DNA from: Alteromonas_E sp965248545
GTDB taxonomy: Bacteria; Pseudomonadota; Gammaproteobacteria; Enterobacterales; Alteromonadaceae
Assembly: GCA_965248545.1 (NCBI GenBank)
Contig: OZ252110.1
Span: 3,286,001-3,350,000, forward strand
Length of the DNA: 64,000 nucleotides
Direction of reading: 5' to 3'
Below, one piece after another: positions 16,254 to 25,467 of the stretch; positions within the stretch are counted from its first letter, which is position 1; each line of letters starts with the position of its first letter. The translations under genes were made by a program, and so were the position numbers. The notes under the pieces are model-generated. The model made no database searches, was not told the DNA's origin, and saw only the letters and a program-made list of their open reading frames with translations.

Positions 16254-18641
16254 ATGAAATTCAGTGAAAAGTGGTTGCGAGAGTGGGTTAACCCGGCTTT
16301 AGATTCAAATGCATTGGCTGAGCAGCTCAGTATGGCTGGCTTGGAAGTTGACGGTGTTGAACCGGTTGCAGGCGACTTCAGTGGTGTTGTCGTTGGTGAG
16401 GTAGTTGAGTGCGGTCAACACCCAGACGCCGATAAACTACAAGTAACGAAAGTAAATGTCGGTGATGAAGAGTTACTTGATATTGTCTGTGGTGCACCGA
16501 ATTGTCGCCAGGGGCTCAAAGTTGCGGTTGCCAAAGTTGGAGCGGTGCTACCAGGTAATTTCAAGATCAAAAAGGCCAAACTCCGCGGCCAGCCAAGCTT
16601 TGGTATGTTGTGTAGTTTTTCAGAGCTGGGCATGGGCGAAGATCATTCAGGTATTCTTGAGTTACCTCAAGACGCTCCGATCGGCCAAGATATCAGAGAG
16701 TACTTGCAGCTTGATGATGCAACCATAGAAGTAGACTTGACGCCAAACCGTGCCGACTGCCTTGGATTGAAGGGCCTTGCACGTGAAGTTGGGGTCCTAA
16801 ACCAACTCGACGTTACCGAACCTGTGGTCGAGCCTGTTGTAGCCACAATTGACGATCAACGTGCGATTGAGCTGGCTGCTCCAGAAGCATGCCCACGTTA
16901 TTTAGGTCGAGTCATAAAAGGTATTAACCTTGACGCTACAACACCACTGTGGATGGTGGAAAAGCTGCGTCGTAGCGGTGTGCGCAGTATTGACCCTGTG
17001 GTCGATGTAACAAACTACGTACTACTTGAGTTCGGACACCCCATGCATGCGTTTGATTTGACCTCGATCGACGAAAAGATCGTGGTGCGCATGGCGAACG
17101 ACAAAGAGCCGTTGACCTTGTTGGATGAAAATACGGTTGAGCTAAACACCGATACGTTAGTGATTGCCGATGCCAACAAACCATTAGCGATGGCAGGTAT
17201 TTTCGGTGGTTTGAAATCTGGCGTAACGGCTAGTACGCAGGATATTTTCCTTGAATCGGCTTTCTTCTCGCCAGATGCCATTATCGGCAAGGCGCGCCAG
17301 TATGGTTTGCATACTGATGCTTCACACCGTTATGAGCGCGGTGTTGATCCGGAATTACAGCACATTGCGATGGAACGGGCGACGAGCTTGTTGTTGAGTA
17401 TTGTTGGTGGGCATGCAGGGCCTGTGGTCGAAGCGGTTTCTGACGCTCATTTACCGGTTCGTGAACAAGTGGTGTTGCGTCGTGAGCGCTTGGATCGCGT
17501 ATTGGGACATAGCATTGACGACGCGCAAGTCACTGAAATCTTGCAACGTCTTGGTTTGGACGTAAGCTTCGAAAACGGCGAATGGCAAGCCAATGCACCG
17601 AGTTATCGCTTTGATATTGCTATCGAAGAGGATTTGATCGAAGAAGTAGCGCGTGTATACGGTTACAACAATATTCCAAACAATGCACCAACTGGTAGTT
17701 TGGCAATGCTACCTTCACAAGAGTCGCGCTTGCCATTAGCACAGTTTAAGCACGTGCTATTGCAACGTGGCTATTCAGAGGCAATCACGTATTCATTTGT
17801 GGATCCGAAACACCAGCAAGCGCTGTTCCCAGACATAGCTGGCTTGGTACTACCGCATCCGATTTCGAGCGAAATGTCGGTTATGCGCGTTAGCTTGTGG
17901 CCTGGACTGTTGCAAGCTGTCAGTTATAACCAAAAGCGCCAACAGCCTCGAGTGCGTCTGTTTGAAACGGGCTTGCGCTTTATCCCGGATGAGCAAGGCG
18001 AAAATGGTCTGCGTCAAGAACCTATGCTAGCCGGTGTCATCGCTGGCAATCAGTTAGAGCAGCATTGGGACGGCAAAGATCAGGCAGTTGATTTTTATGA
18101 CGTAAAAGGTGATGTGGAAAGTGTCCTACAAGCCTCTGGACTAGTTGCAGATGTTGACTTTGTCGTTGCACAGCACAGCGCACTGCATCCAGGACAATCA
18201 GCTGAAATTCGTTTAGGTGATCAGTTGATTGGTTGGTTGGGGGCGATTCATCCTCAGTTTGAAAAGTCGCTAGGCCTAGCGGGCCGTACATTTGTATTTG
18301 AATTGTTCATTGAGCAGATCCAAAGCCGTCAATTGCCAGAGGCACAGGCCATTTCAAAATATCCTGCCAATCGGCGAGATATCGCAATCGTTGTCGATGA
18401 GTCGATTAATCTAGGCGATATACGTAGGTATGTAGAAAAAATTGGCGTAAATCAATTAGTTGACCTAAACTTGTTCGACGTGTACAGAGGCAAAGGTATT
18501 GAACGTAACAAGAAAAGCCTGGCTCTGTCGCTTACATTGCAAGACAACAGCAAGACATTAGAAGAAGCTGAAATTCAATCAGCAGTTGACAAAGTCGTTG
18601 CGGGTCTTGAAGCACAATTTAAGGCAGCGTTGAGAGACTAA
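16254..18641 (+). CDS. pheT: Phenylalanyl-tRNA synthetase beta subunit
   Basis: 795 residues. Order: N-terminal domain, EMAP/tRNA-binding-like domain (about 39-148, CGAPNCRQGLKVAVAKVGAVLPG), B3/B4 editing domain (about 210-385), B5 domain (about 400-470), catalytic-like core with LRPGL-type block (MRVSLWPGLLQAVSYN), and C-terminal anticodon-binding FDX-ACB domain (about 700-795, SKYPANRRDIAIVVDE). It edits Tyr-tRNA-Phe and recognises the tRNA. Transcribed with pheS and followed only 4 bp later by ihfA, the common gammaproteobacterial arrangement. Confidence 0.98.
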   Translation: MKFSEKWLREWVNPALDSNALAEQLSMAGLEVDGVEPVAGDFSGVVVGEVVECGQHPDADKLQVTKVNVGDEELLDIVCGAPNCRQGLKVAVAKVGAVLPGNFKIKKAKLRGQPSFGMLCSFSELGMGEDHSGILELPQDAPIGQDIREYLQLDDATIEVDLTPNRADCLGLKGLAREVGVLNQLDVTEPVVEPVVATIDDQRAIELAAPEACPRYLGRVIKGINLDATTPLWMVEKLRRSGVRSIDPVVDVTNYVLLEFGHPMHAFDLTSIDEKIVVRMANDKEPLTLLDENTVELNTDTLVIADANKPLAMAGIFGGLKSGVTASTQDIFLESAFFSPDAIIGKARQYGLHTDASHRYERGVDPELQHIAMERATSLLLSIVGGHAGPVVEAVSDAHLPVREQVVLRRERLDRVLGHSIDDAQVTEILQRLGLDVSFENGEWQANAPSYRFDIAIEEDLIEEVARVYGYNNIPNNAPTGSLAMLPSQESRLPLAQFKHVLLQRGYSEAITYSFVDPKHQQALFPDIAGLVLPHPISSEMSVMRVSLWPGLLQAVSYNQKRQQPRVRLFETGLRFIPDEQGENGLRQEPMLAGVIAGNQLEQHWDGKDQAVDFYDVKGDVESVLQASGLVADVDFVVAQHSALHPGQSAEIRLGDQLIGWLGAIHPQFEKSLGLAGRTFVFELFIEQIQSRQLPEAQAISKYPANRRDIAIVVDESINLGDIRRYVEKIGVNQLVDLNLFDVYRGKGIERNKKSLALSLTLQDNSKTLEEAEIQSAVDKVVAGLEAQFKAALRD

Positions 18642-18645
18642 ATAA

Positions 18646-18942
18646 ATGGCATTGACCAAAGCCGAAATGGCCGAACATTTATTCGATAAGCTAGGGTTAA
18701 ATAAGCGCGATTCAAAGGATCTAGTAGAAGCATTCTTTGAAGAGATCAAATCGTCACTAGAAGCCGGAGAGCAAGTTAAGCTCTCGGGTTTTGGTAATTT
18801 TGATTTGCGTTCTAAAAATGAACGCCCGGGTAGAAACCCTAAAACAGGCGAGGACATTCCCATTAAAGCACGTCGGGTTGTTACGTTCCGGCCTGGTCAA
18901 AAGTTGAAAAGCCGCGTAGAGAACGCCAAACCGGCTGAATAG
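18646..18942 (+). CDS. ihfA: Integration host factor alpha subunit
   Basis: 98 residues, MALTKAEMAEHLFDKLGL at the N-terminus and the beta-arm block GRNPKTGEDIPIKARRVVTF with the intercalating proline (RNPKTG). It pairs with IhfB to bend DNA at specific sites. The gene's position directly after pheT (4 bp) distinguishes it from HU. A hairpin follows its stop. Confidence 0.97.
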   Translation: MALTKAEMAEHLFDKLGLNKRDSKDLVEAFFEEIKSSLEAGEQVKLSGFGNFDLRSKNERPGRNPKTGEDIPIKARRVVTFRPGQKLKSRVENAKPAE

Positions 18943-18950
18943 AAATCGGT

Positions 18951-18972
18951 GACCGCGATATTATTCGCGGTC
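18951..18972. terminator. Hairpin after ihfA
   Basis: 8-bp stem GACCGCGA / TCGCGGTC with a TATTAT loop. It overlaps the stop of the convergent small gene (stop at 18961-18963). No T-run on either strand, so termination would be weak or factor-assisted. Confidence 0.5.
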
Positions 18973-19239
18973 CTCCGAGTGATGTTGTAACTCTGATGTT
19001 TTGAGCATGAACATAGTTTGTGCATCGGTGTTATCCTTACTCATCATTGGTTCGTACTCACGAATAATTGTTTGATGCTGTTGTTTTAGCGTAATGACAA
19101 CACGTTCGATAGAGTGCTCTCCAGATTCAAATCGAACTTCGTAGTTAGAATCCTTGTACCAATCTTCAGGTAGTTCTTTGCGTCTAATAAGCGAGCGCAG
19201 AACTAAAAATCTATCGTCGAAGTCATGAATCGGTTGCAT
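18961..19239 (-). CDS. Small hypothetical protein
   Basis: 92 residues from ATG 19239 (MQPIHDFDDRFLVLRSLIRR); reading is open to 19263. Soluble, charged, no signal peptide or membrane segment. The middle (NYEVRFESGEHSIERVVITLKQ) looks like beta strands of a small single-domain protein. I do not recognise the family. It faces ihfA and is divergent, by 45 bp, from another orphan gene at 19285, so the pair may share a promoter region. Confidence 0.6.
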   Translation of the reverse strand: MQPIHDFDDRFLVLRSLIRRKELPEDWYKDSNYEVRFESGEHSIERVVITLKQQHQTIIREYEPMMSKDNTDAQTMFMLKTSELQHHSEDRE

Positions 19240-19284
19240 ATGAGAACCATTTTGTATGATCAATTTATTCTTTTACTACTATCA

Positions 19285-19884
19285 ATGACAAACAGATTAA
19301 AAAAACAGCATTTAATTTTACTTGGAGTCGCCGTTTGCGGCGCAATTGCAATCTGGCTTCTGAGTAATGGACAACAACACAGCGGTACAGAGAGAGCAGA
19401 GGGCCTCCCGGCAGTCACGATTGAACAATTGATCGCTACTTCGGATGTTCAGCAAGGACTACTCGAAGCAGAAAATGACCGAGATGCGCTGGAAAAGTGG
19501 CAGGAGCAGATACTGGATGCTGCTCGTCAAGTAGGTTACAACGAACAACAATTGACGTTTTTAAGCGGCGAGCGCGGCCTTGATTACTTGCAATTTAGGG
19601 CAAAGCGCCTGGCGTTTAATCGAGATATGCAAGCTGCATTGTTAGCTGGCCAAGCGTTTGAGCCAATCGTAGCCAATTATCCCGAGGCACAAGACCTATT
19701 TGCCGTCGCTCAGCGTTTATTCGAAGCGCGAAATGATGCGATTGATTTAGCGACCAAAACCTTAATCGACGCTTCACGCGATGAGAGTGGCACACCAACA
19801 TTGAGTTATGCTGCCGCCAATCAACATGCGTTACAGTTGTGGCAGCAGCGCCAGCAGATGACTACCGAGGCGAAAACTCAATAG
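19285..19884 (+). CDS. Membrane-anchored helical hypothetical protein
   Basis: 199 residues from ATG 19285 (MTNRLKKQHLILLG); reading is open to 19225, but that would overlap the divergent gene. One N-terminal membrane helix (about 10-27, LILLGVAVCGAIAIWLLS) would put the rest in the periplasm. The remainder is helical, with a segment ERGLDYLQFRAKRLAFNRDM and conserved-looking aromatic positions. It is of lipase-chaperone-like size and composition but lacks that family's signature, so I leave it unassigned. The last 23 bp overlap the convergent penicillin-acylase gene. Confidence 0.65.
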   Translation: MTNRLKKQHLILLGVAVCGAIAIWLLSNGQQHSGTERAEGLPAVTIEQLIATSDVQQGLLEAENDRDALEKWQEQILDAARQVGYNEQQLTFLSGERGLDYLQFRAKRLAFNRDMQAALLAGQAFEPIVANYPEAQDLFAVAQRLFEARNDAIDLATKTLIDASRDESGTPTLSYAAANQHALQLWQQRQQMTTEAKTQ

Positions 19885-22162
19885 TATATTCAATATCACC
19901 GGGTAGTAGTGGCGTGGGTTGATTGGTGATGTAATCGTCGAAACCCAAGCGATAAAAATCGCTCAGAGGGTGTCCTGATTGCCCACCAGGCACCGTCAGA
20001 ATGGCTTGTTCTTCCAGCCCGGGTTGAATAATAAAACGCTGAGATGCACCGTGCGTACCGTTTTGAACAGCCGGCAGAAAACTGTCGCCAAAGCCAGGTA
20101 CTTTAGGCATATCCAAGAAATCAGAAAGCCAAGGCATAACGCGACTAAAAGGGTGTTGAATGTGCAGCGCATTCACATTTCCCCAGGTCAATTCATCCAG
20201 CCTGTCGATGTTGCCTTCGACGTATTGCTCAAGCATTTTTTGGCGGCTCAGCCGGTATTGCTGCATTAAAAACTCGTTAATAGTTTCTGTGTCTTCAGGT
20301 AGCCATTCTAATGCTTGCTGCTGGATAATTTGCTGAATACCCGGCTCTACGTGGCGCAGTACTGGTCGCAAACTGAGGCCATCTTGCTGGAGCGTTGCCT
20401 CAATTGGCGTCAATAGGGCATTAATCACTTGCGAACGAAAACGTCTAACCAGTGAATAACCTACTGAGTCTGGGCAGGCACAGGCATTCCACGTATTCAA
20501 TAGCGTTAAATCGTTAGCAAATTCGACCGGGCTTTGGGATAAAGCATTGGACAGTAATGCGTGCCAACGAGACAGAAACAAGGCATCGTTATCGAGCTGA
20601 ATAGCGTAAAAGTCTTGCTGGGTAAACTGCTCTTTTTCGTACAAGCGATTGCGGATCTGAAGACCACGGGCACCAATCGCGTAACCGCCATCACCGAAGC
20701 GTTCCATTTGTTGCTCCGAGATCACCCGAGCGTTGGCTGTCCAAATACGGTGCTCTTCGGGATTGATTACGGCGGGTAGTTGCGTTTCTCGCTGCGCCCA
20801 TAGTGTCGAATATACATCTTGCGTAATGGCTTGATTACTAGGAGTCGGTCTAGCCGTTACGGCGCCAGCGGGCAGCCAGCCAAAATTTCCCGCGGTGTCG
20901 GCAACTACCATATTTTGAACAGGAATACCCATCTGGGTGGCGATTTCACGTGCTTGCGCAACCGTTTTCGCATTGTCGAGTTCGGTAAATGCCAGATTAA
21001 CAGCATAGTTTTTGTGAGCGACCCAAGATAACGCGTAGCGTTGTTTGCCAATGGTTTTGACCGGACCGAATTCGCTCAGCTCTATGCTATAACCTTGTTC
21101 TCCCTCAGGCGTTTTAATGACTTCATTGATCATCTGAGTTTCGTAACTGTCACTCAGTTCAATCCAGTCGGTATTGTCTAAATTTGCGTTGGTGAATCCC
21201 CATGCAATATGCATATTAGCCCCAACTATGATACCCGGTGTACCCGGCAGGCTAACGCCGTGGAGTTGAATGTTCTCTCCATTGTGCTGGTAGCTTAACG
21301 AAAGTCGGTACCAAATGGGTGGCACTCGCAATCCCAAGTGCATATCGTCGCTCAACAGTGGTTGACCGCTAGCGGTTATAGCGCCGCCAATCACCCAATT
21401 GTTGCTGCCGATATCAATTGGCTCGGGAATATCAATAATGTGTCGAGCTTGTTCATCCACATAATCATCATCTTGCTGTAACTCTGGAATATCTATCAGC
21501 ATCGGCTGAGCGATTACGCTGCCGTCTAGCGCGGCTTGGTAAGCACTCGGCAATAACATAAAATCGACCATAGATTGCCCATAATGATGGGCGATCCGCG
21601 TCAAAGCCAAATCTCGTTCGACTTGGCTGTGCTGCAAGTCCATATACATACTAAACGACGCCAGTAACGAATCTTCTGGTGCCCATGCTTTGAAATCTTG
21701 ACGCAAAAGTTGGTACTCAAAAGGCAATACTGTGTATTGCGCAACAGCATCGTTAACACCTAGTGTGTAAGCATTGAGGATCGCCTTATGAAGTGCGGGT
21801 AGGGACTGATAGATATCTTGTGCGCGTTGACGAAACTGATGAAAACGCGCTTTTTCATCTAAAGGTATGGCCGCAGCGCCGAATACTTCAGCAATCTCTC
21901 CAGCGGCACTTCGTCGCAGTAGATCCATCTGGAACAAGCGATCTTGAGCGTGCGCAAATCCGGTCGCGTATGCGGCGTCGGCTCGGTTTGTCGCCCTCAC
22001 GATTGTATGGCCACGAGTATCGCGATTCAGGCTTGTGGGCGCTTCAATAGGGGCGATAAGCGTTTGATTTAAGTCTGCCAAACTCAGAGACAGTAGGGCA
22101 TAAATAACGATGACACAGAACAGAATTAAACCTGCAAGCGTGATAGAGATGCGTTTGAACAT
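19862..22162 (-). CDS. Penicillin acylase family amidase (Ntn hydrolase)
   Basis: 766 residues with an N-terminal signal or membrane helix (about 7-28). The precursor would be cut autocatalytically before Ser253 in IGS253NNWVIGG, making that serine the nucleophile of the beta subunit; the alpha part holds the usual TGFAHAQDRLFQMDLLRR block. These periplasmic enzymes remove acyl groups from amides. Family members include penicillin G acylase and AHL acylases (quorum quenching); which it is cannot be said. It stands alone, with transporter genes next to it on the other strand. Confidence 0.9.
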   Translation of the reverse strand: MFKRISITLAGLILFCVIVIYALLSLSLADLNQTLIAPIEAPTSLNRDTRGHTIVRATNRADAAYATGFAHAQDRLFQMDLLRRSAAGEIAEVFGAAAIPLDEKARFHQFRQRAQDIYQSLPALHKAILNAYTLGVNDAVAQYTVLPFEYQLLRQDFKAWAPEDSLLASFSMYMDLQHSQVERDLALTRIAHHYGQSMVDFMLLPSAYQAALDGSVIAQPMLIDIPELQQDDDYVDEQARHIIDIPEPIDIGSNNWVIGGAITASGQPLLSDDMHLGLRVPPIWYRLSLSYQHNGENIQLHGVSLPGTPGIIVGANMHIAWGFTNANLDNTDWIELSDSYETQMINEVIKTPEGEQGYSIELSEFGPVKTIGKQRYALSWVAHKNYAVNLAFTELDNAKTVAQAREIATQMGIPVQNMVVADTAGNFGWLPAGAVTARPTPSNQAITQDVYSTLWAQRETQLPAVINPEEHRIWTANARVISEQQMERFGDGGYAIGARGLQIRNRLYEKEQFTQQDFYAIQLDNDALFLSRWHALLSNALSQSPVEFANDLTLLNTWNACACPDSVGYSLVRRFRSQVINALLTPIEATLQQDGLSLRPVLRHVEPGIQQIIQQQALEWLPEDTETINEFLMQQYRLSRQKMLEQYVEGNIDRLDELTWGNVNALHIQHPFSRVMPWLSDFLDMPKVPGFGDSFLPAVQNGTHGASQRFIIQPGLEEQAILTVPGGQSGHPLSDFYRLGFDDYITNQPTPLLPGDIEYTIEFSPR

Positions 22163-22304
22163 TTTATTTCGTATATTGAGGTTCGACAGTTAACAGCATC
22201 GTAACGATGCAGCAGAATAATTAGAAGAAAAATATGCAGACATTGCGCATTCTGAAAAGTACCAAACCATGTAACATTCGAATGGACGCGGCGGGGGACA
22301 ATGC

Positions 22305-23699
22305 ATGAGCGAACAAATACAGGCTTGGGTCAAGTATCCGATGCTGGGGTTAGCGTTGGGATTAGCTATTTTGCTCTACATTGTTTTAGTGTTCTCGGGC
22401 CAGCCACATTCAATTGCAATTACCGCTGCGATTACCATGCTAGTCGGCACTATGTGGGTGACTGAAGCGATACCGATCCCGGTTACCTCACTGATCCCAT
22501 TTGTCGCATTCCCCATGGCCGGGATACTCACTCACCGCGAAGCGGCAGCAGCGTTGGGCAATCACGTTATTGTATTGCTGATGGGCGCATTCATGTTGTC
22601 TAAGGCACTTGAAAAATCCGGTGTTCACGTGCGTTTAGCGTTTGGTATGCTGAAGTTAACGGGAGCACACAGTGCAAAACGAGTGGTTCTGGCATTCATG
22701 CTAACCGCAGCAATCCTTAGCATGTGGATTTCAAACTCTGCCACTACGTTGATGTTGATGCCGATTGGTTTAGCGCTAGTGAGTCATTTTAACCAACCGA
22801 GGTTGGCGATTGTGTTGCTACTGGGAATTGCGTATGCCGCTAGCTTAGGCGGTGTAGGCACACCGATCGGTACGCCACCGAACATCATATTTATTAGTGT
22901 GTATGAAGAATTCACCGGTATCGCCATGAGTTTCATCGATTGGATGGCCTATGGCTTACCGATTGTCATTATTGCAATTCCACTAATGGCTATGTGGCTT
23001 ACTAGAGGGTTAGGGGAGTTGAGCCAAGCCCCCATCCCCGAGCAACCCGCGTGGTCATCACCGGAAAAGCGTGTGCTTCTCGCATTTGCGATTATTGCGC
23101 TCGCTTGGGTATTTAGACCTCATTGGACTGGTTTGCTGGGCGTTAACGGAATTGGTGACAGTACCGTTGCGCTGCTAGGGGTTGTTGTGATGTGTATTTT
23201 GCCCTCAGGTAAACAAAGTCAAGGTAAAACGGATTTCTTGCTCGACTGGGAGACTGCGAAAGATATTCCATGGGGCATGTTACTGTTGTTTGCCGGTGGT
23301 ATCTGCATTGCTAGCGCGTTCACTAAAAGCGGGCTCAGTGAGTTAATCGGAAGTGGCTTGAGCGGTTTGACCGTGTTACCCACCTTCTTACTCGTTTTGG
23401 CGTTGTGTCTCAGTGTAAGTTTCTTAACTGAAATTACATCGAACACAGCAACTGCAACGCTATTAATGCCAATCCTAGCCAGCGCTGCATTGGCCAATCA
23501 AATCGATCCTGCACTCCTGATGATTCCTGCGGCGATTAGTGCCAGTTGCGCATTTATGTTACCAGTAGCTACTGCACCCAATGCGATTGTATACGGTACC
23601 GGAAAAATCGACATAAAGGTGATGGCGAGAGAGGGGGCTATCCTTAACATCATTGTGGCGGTAGTCGCCGCATGTGTGGTGAGTGTTAAGTTTAGCTAG
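22305..23699 (+). CDS. DASS (SLC13) family sodium:anion symporter
   Basis: 464 residues, 11-12 predicted membrane helices. The two inverted repeats each carry a substrate/sodium loop with an SNT-type motif: MWISNSATTLMLMPIG in the N half and EITSNTATATLLMPIL in the C half, as in VcINDY. Family members import dicarboxylates such as succinate or malate, or sulfate, with sodium. ATG is preceded by a GGGGGA ribosome binding site. It is divergent from the penicillin-acylase gene and 50 bp before the TMEM175-like gene. Confidence 0.9.
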   Translation: MSEQIQAWVKYPMLGLALGLAILLYIVLVFSGQPHSIAITAAITMLVGTMWVTEAIPIPVTSLIPFVAFPMAGILTHREAAAALGNHVIVLLMGAFMLSKALEKSGVHVRLAFGMLKLTGAHSAKRVVLAFMLTAAILSMWISNSATTLMLMPIGLALVSHFNQPRLAIVLLLGIAYAASLGGVGTPIGTPPNIIFISVYEEFTGIAMSFIDWMAYGLPIVIIAIPLMAMWLTRGLGELSQAPIPEQPAWSSPEKRVLLAFAIIALAWVFRPHWTGLLGVNGIGDSTVALLGVVVMCILPSGKQSQGKTDFLLDWETAKDIPWGMLLLFAGGICIASAFTKSGLSELIGSGLSGLTVLPTFLLVLALCLSVSFLTEITSNTATATLLMPILASAALANQIDPALLMIPAAISASCAFMLPVATAPNAIVYGTGKIDIKVMAREGAILNIIVAVVAACVVSVKFS

Positions 23700-23703
23700 G
23701 CAA

Positions 23704-23722
23704 TGTTGGCTATTAGCCAGCA
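23704..23722 (+). terminator. Weak hairpin after the DASS gene
   Basis: TGTTGGCT / AGCCAGCA stem (8 pairs including one G-U) with an ATT loop, followed by CACTATTTTAAC. It is not a classical terminator because the T-rich stretch is displaced. It could attenuate read-through to the next gene. Confidence 0.35.
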
Positions 23723-23749
23723 GCACTATTTTAACTAAGGCAAGGGCAA

Positions 23750-24460
23750 ATGAATCAAGCAACACGCAAAGACGGATTTAAAAACCGCGGTGCAGAAATG
23801 ACGCGTTTAGAGTCATTTGTTGATGCGGCTTTTGCATTTGCCGTGACACTTCTGGTGATCGGCGGCGGCGACAACATTCCGGCGAACTATGCCGAGTTTC
23901 TAGTAGCGATGCAGCAGGTACCAGCGTTTGCACTGTGTTTCGCAAGTCTTGCATTTTTTTGGTACGCACATCATATGTGGAGTCGGCGATTCGGATTGGA
24001 CGATCCAATGTCGACATTTTTGTCGCTAATGTTGATTTTCGTGGTGCTGATTTTTGTATATCCATTAAAGGCAATTTATTCCGGTGCTTTTAACTTTGTA
24101 CCAGGGATCGATTCTCGCGCCATTTTTATTCTGGATTCGGTAAATGATTTTAGTGGTTTACTGGTTGTCTTCGGACTCGCGTTTAGTTCGCTATCTGGCA
24201 TTATCGCCGCACTAAATTGGCATGCGTTGCGTCAATCAGAATCAATCGGATTGTCCCAAACCGAAATATTTGATTTGCAATCCAGTATTCAACTCTGGCT
24301 AGTGAATACGCTATTACCACTTGGGTCGGTGGCAATAGCCGTGTTTACCAGTGGTGAGCTGGGTGTCAAGGCGGCCAGCTTTTTCTATATTGCGTTTGGG
24401 TTCGTGACACCAATCGTCAAACTTAGGCGTGAAAAGCTACGAAAAGCGCTAATGCTCTGA
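23750..24460 (+). CDS. TMEM175/DUF1211-like integral membrane protein
   Basis: 236 residues with about six membrane helices. The first helix carries RLESFVDAAFAFAVTLLVI, matching the TMEM175 signature (R-x-E-x-F-S-D-x-x-F-A-x-A-x-T-L-L), although the usual Ser is Val here. Bacterial TMEM175 proteins form tetrameric potassium-permeable channels; this is a single-repeat bacterial type. The FSD serine replacement is worth noting because that residue lies in the gate region. It ends 12 bp inside the convergent hydrolase gene. Confidence 0.78.
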   Translation: MNQATRKDGFKNRGAEMTRLESFVDAAFAFAVTLLVIGGGDNIPANYAEFLVAMQQVPAFALCFASLAFFWYAHHMWSRRFGLDDPMSTFLSLMLIFVVLIFVYPLKAIYSGAFNFVPGIDSRAIFILDSVNDFSGLLVVFGLAFSSLSGIIAALNWHALRQSESIGLSQTEIFDLQSSIQLWLVNTLLPLGSVAIAVFTSGELGVKAASFFYIAFGFVTPIVKLRREKLRKALML

Positions 24461-25273
24461 TGTTTTGCGCATAACCTGTTCGATTTGCTTGACGACTATC
24501 CATGGATCGGTCTGGTCAAATAAATGAGAAGCGTATTCCATTTTCACAACGTCAGTATCTGGGGATAAGGTTTTTAATTTTTCCTGAGCGCGCATCCAGG
24601 TGACTTCATAGGCATTCACATCCTGGTAATCCATGCCAGTTTGGCGAATCGTGTAATGTGGTATACCGCGCGGCATTACAACGATTGGAATGGGTTTTAG
24701 CAGGGAATACAGTGCCGAGTGGCTTGATGCCTCTGCAAAATCCTCGAATGAGTGTACGTGTTTTTCCCATTCGATGATGTCGAGCATAATGTGCCATGCG
24801 TTTTCCGTCATCGACGCACGCATGTCTTGGTACCACGACTCATGAGCGGCATCGACGAATATAATACTGTCTACCTTGTCGGGGTTTTTGTGCGCAAATG
24901 CCCTCGCAACAAACCCACCAAATGAATGCGCGACCAGTACGAGTCGGTTCATATGGGTTTTGGCGACAAATTCTGTGAGCTCTTCTGCCAACTCAGACAT
25001 GTTTCTTACTCGTCGATTTGGAAATGTACTATCTCCCGTACCGGCCCGATCATAGCGGCAAAGACGATAGTCTCTTGGGGCTGCGTTTTTGAATGTGTTT
25101 TTATACGTACCATGGGAATCTAAGCCCATGCCTGCGATTAACAGCGCGACTCGTTCGCCAGTACCTTTGCAGCTATACGCAATTTGATTACCATTTATCT
25201 CAACGCTTTGAGTCTCGCTCGCCGCTGAAACGCCGGTAAACAACAGCAACGCTAAGGTTAAAAAATAGTGCAT
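24449..25273 (-). CDS. Alpha/beta hydrolase, exported
   Basis: 274 residues from ATG 25273, which has AGGAG at about 10 nt; reading is open to a TTG at 25294. Signal peptide MHYFLTLALLLFTGVSAAS. The fold is shown by the oxyanion region LIAGMGLDSHG, nucleophile elbow VAHSFGGF, and a late Asp/His region (QLEYASHLFDQTDPW). Substrate unknown. It is divergent from the CadC-like regulator by about 195 bp, which suggests regulation by it. Confidence 0.82.
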   Translation of the reverse strand: MHYFLTLALLLFTGVSAASETQSVEINGNQIAYSCKGTGERVALLIAGMGLDSHGTYKNTFKNAAPRDYRLCRYDRAGTGDSTFPNRRVRNMSELAEELTEFVAKTHMNRLVLVAHSFGGFVARAFAHKNPDKVDSIIFVDAAHESWYQDMRASMTENAWHIMLDIIEWEKHVHSFEDFAEASSHSALYSLLKPIPIVVMPRGIPHYTIRQTGMDYQDVNAYEVTWMRAQEKLKTLSPDTDVVKMEYASHLFDQTDPWIVVKQIEQVMRKTSEH

Positions 25274-25467
25274 GTCAAAATCACTCCTATGCAAGGTTAA
25301 GATGAATTAATAGCGGCACAGAGCTTAAAGCAGGGGAGCAAATCAAACCTGATATTGGGGTGACAAAAGGTGACAGAAAGTGACATCTAAAGGTTTTCTA
25401 GAATGCTGTACTAAAGCATTTGGCTTCTACTAACGCCTATTTTATATTGTGCCCAACACTCGGTGTG

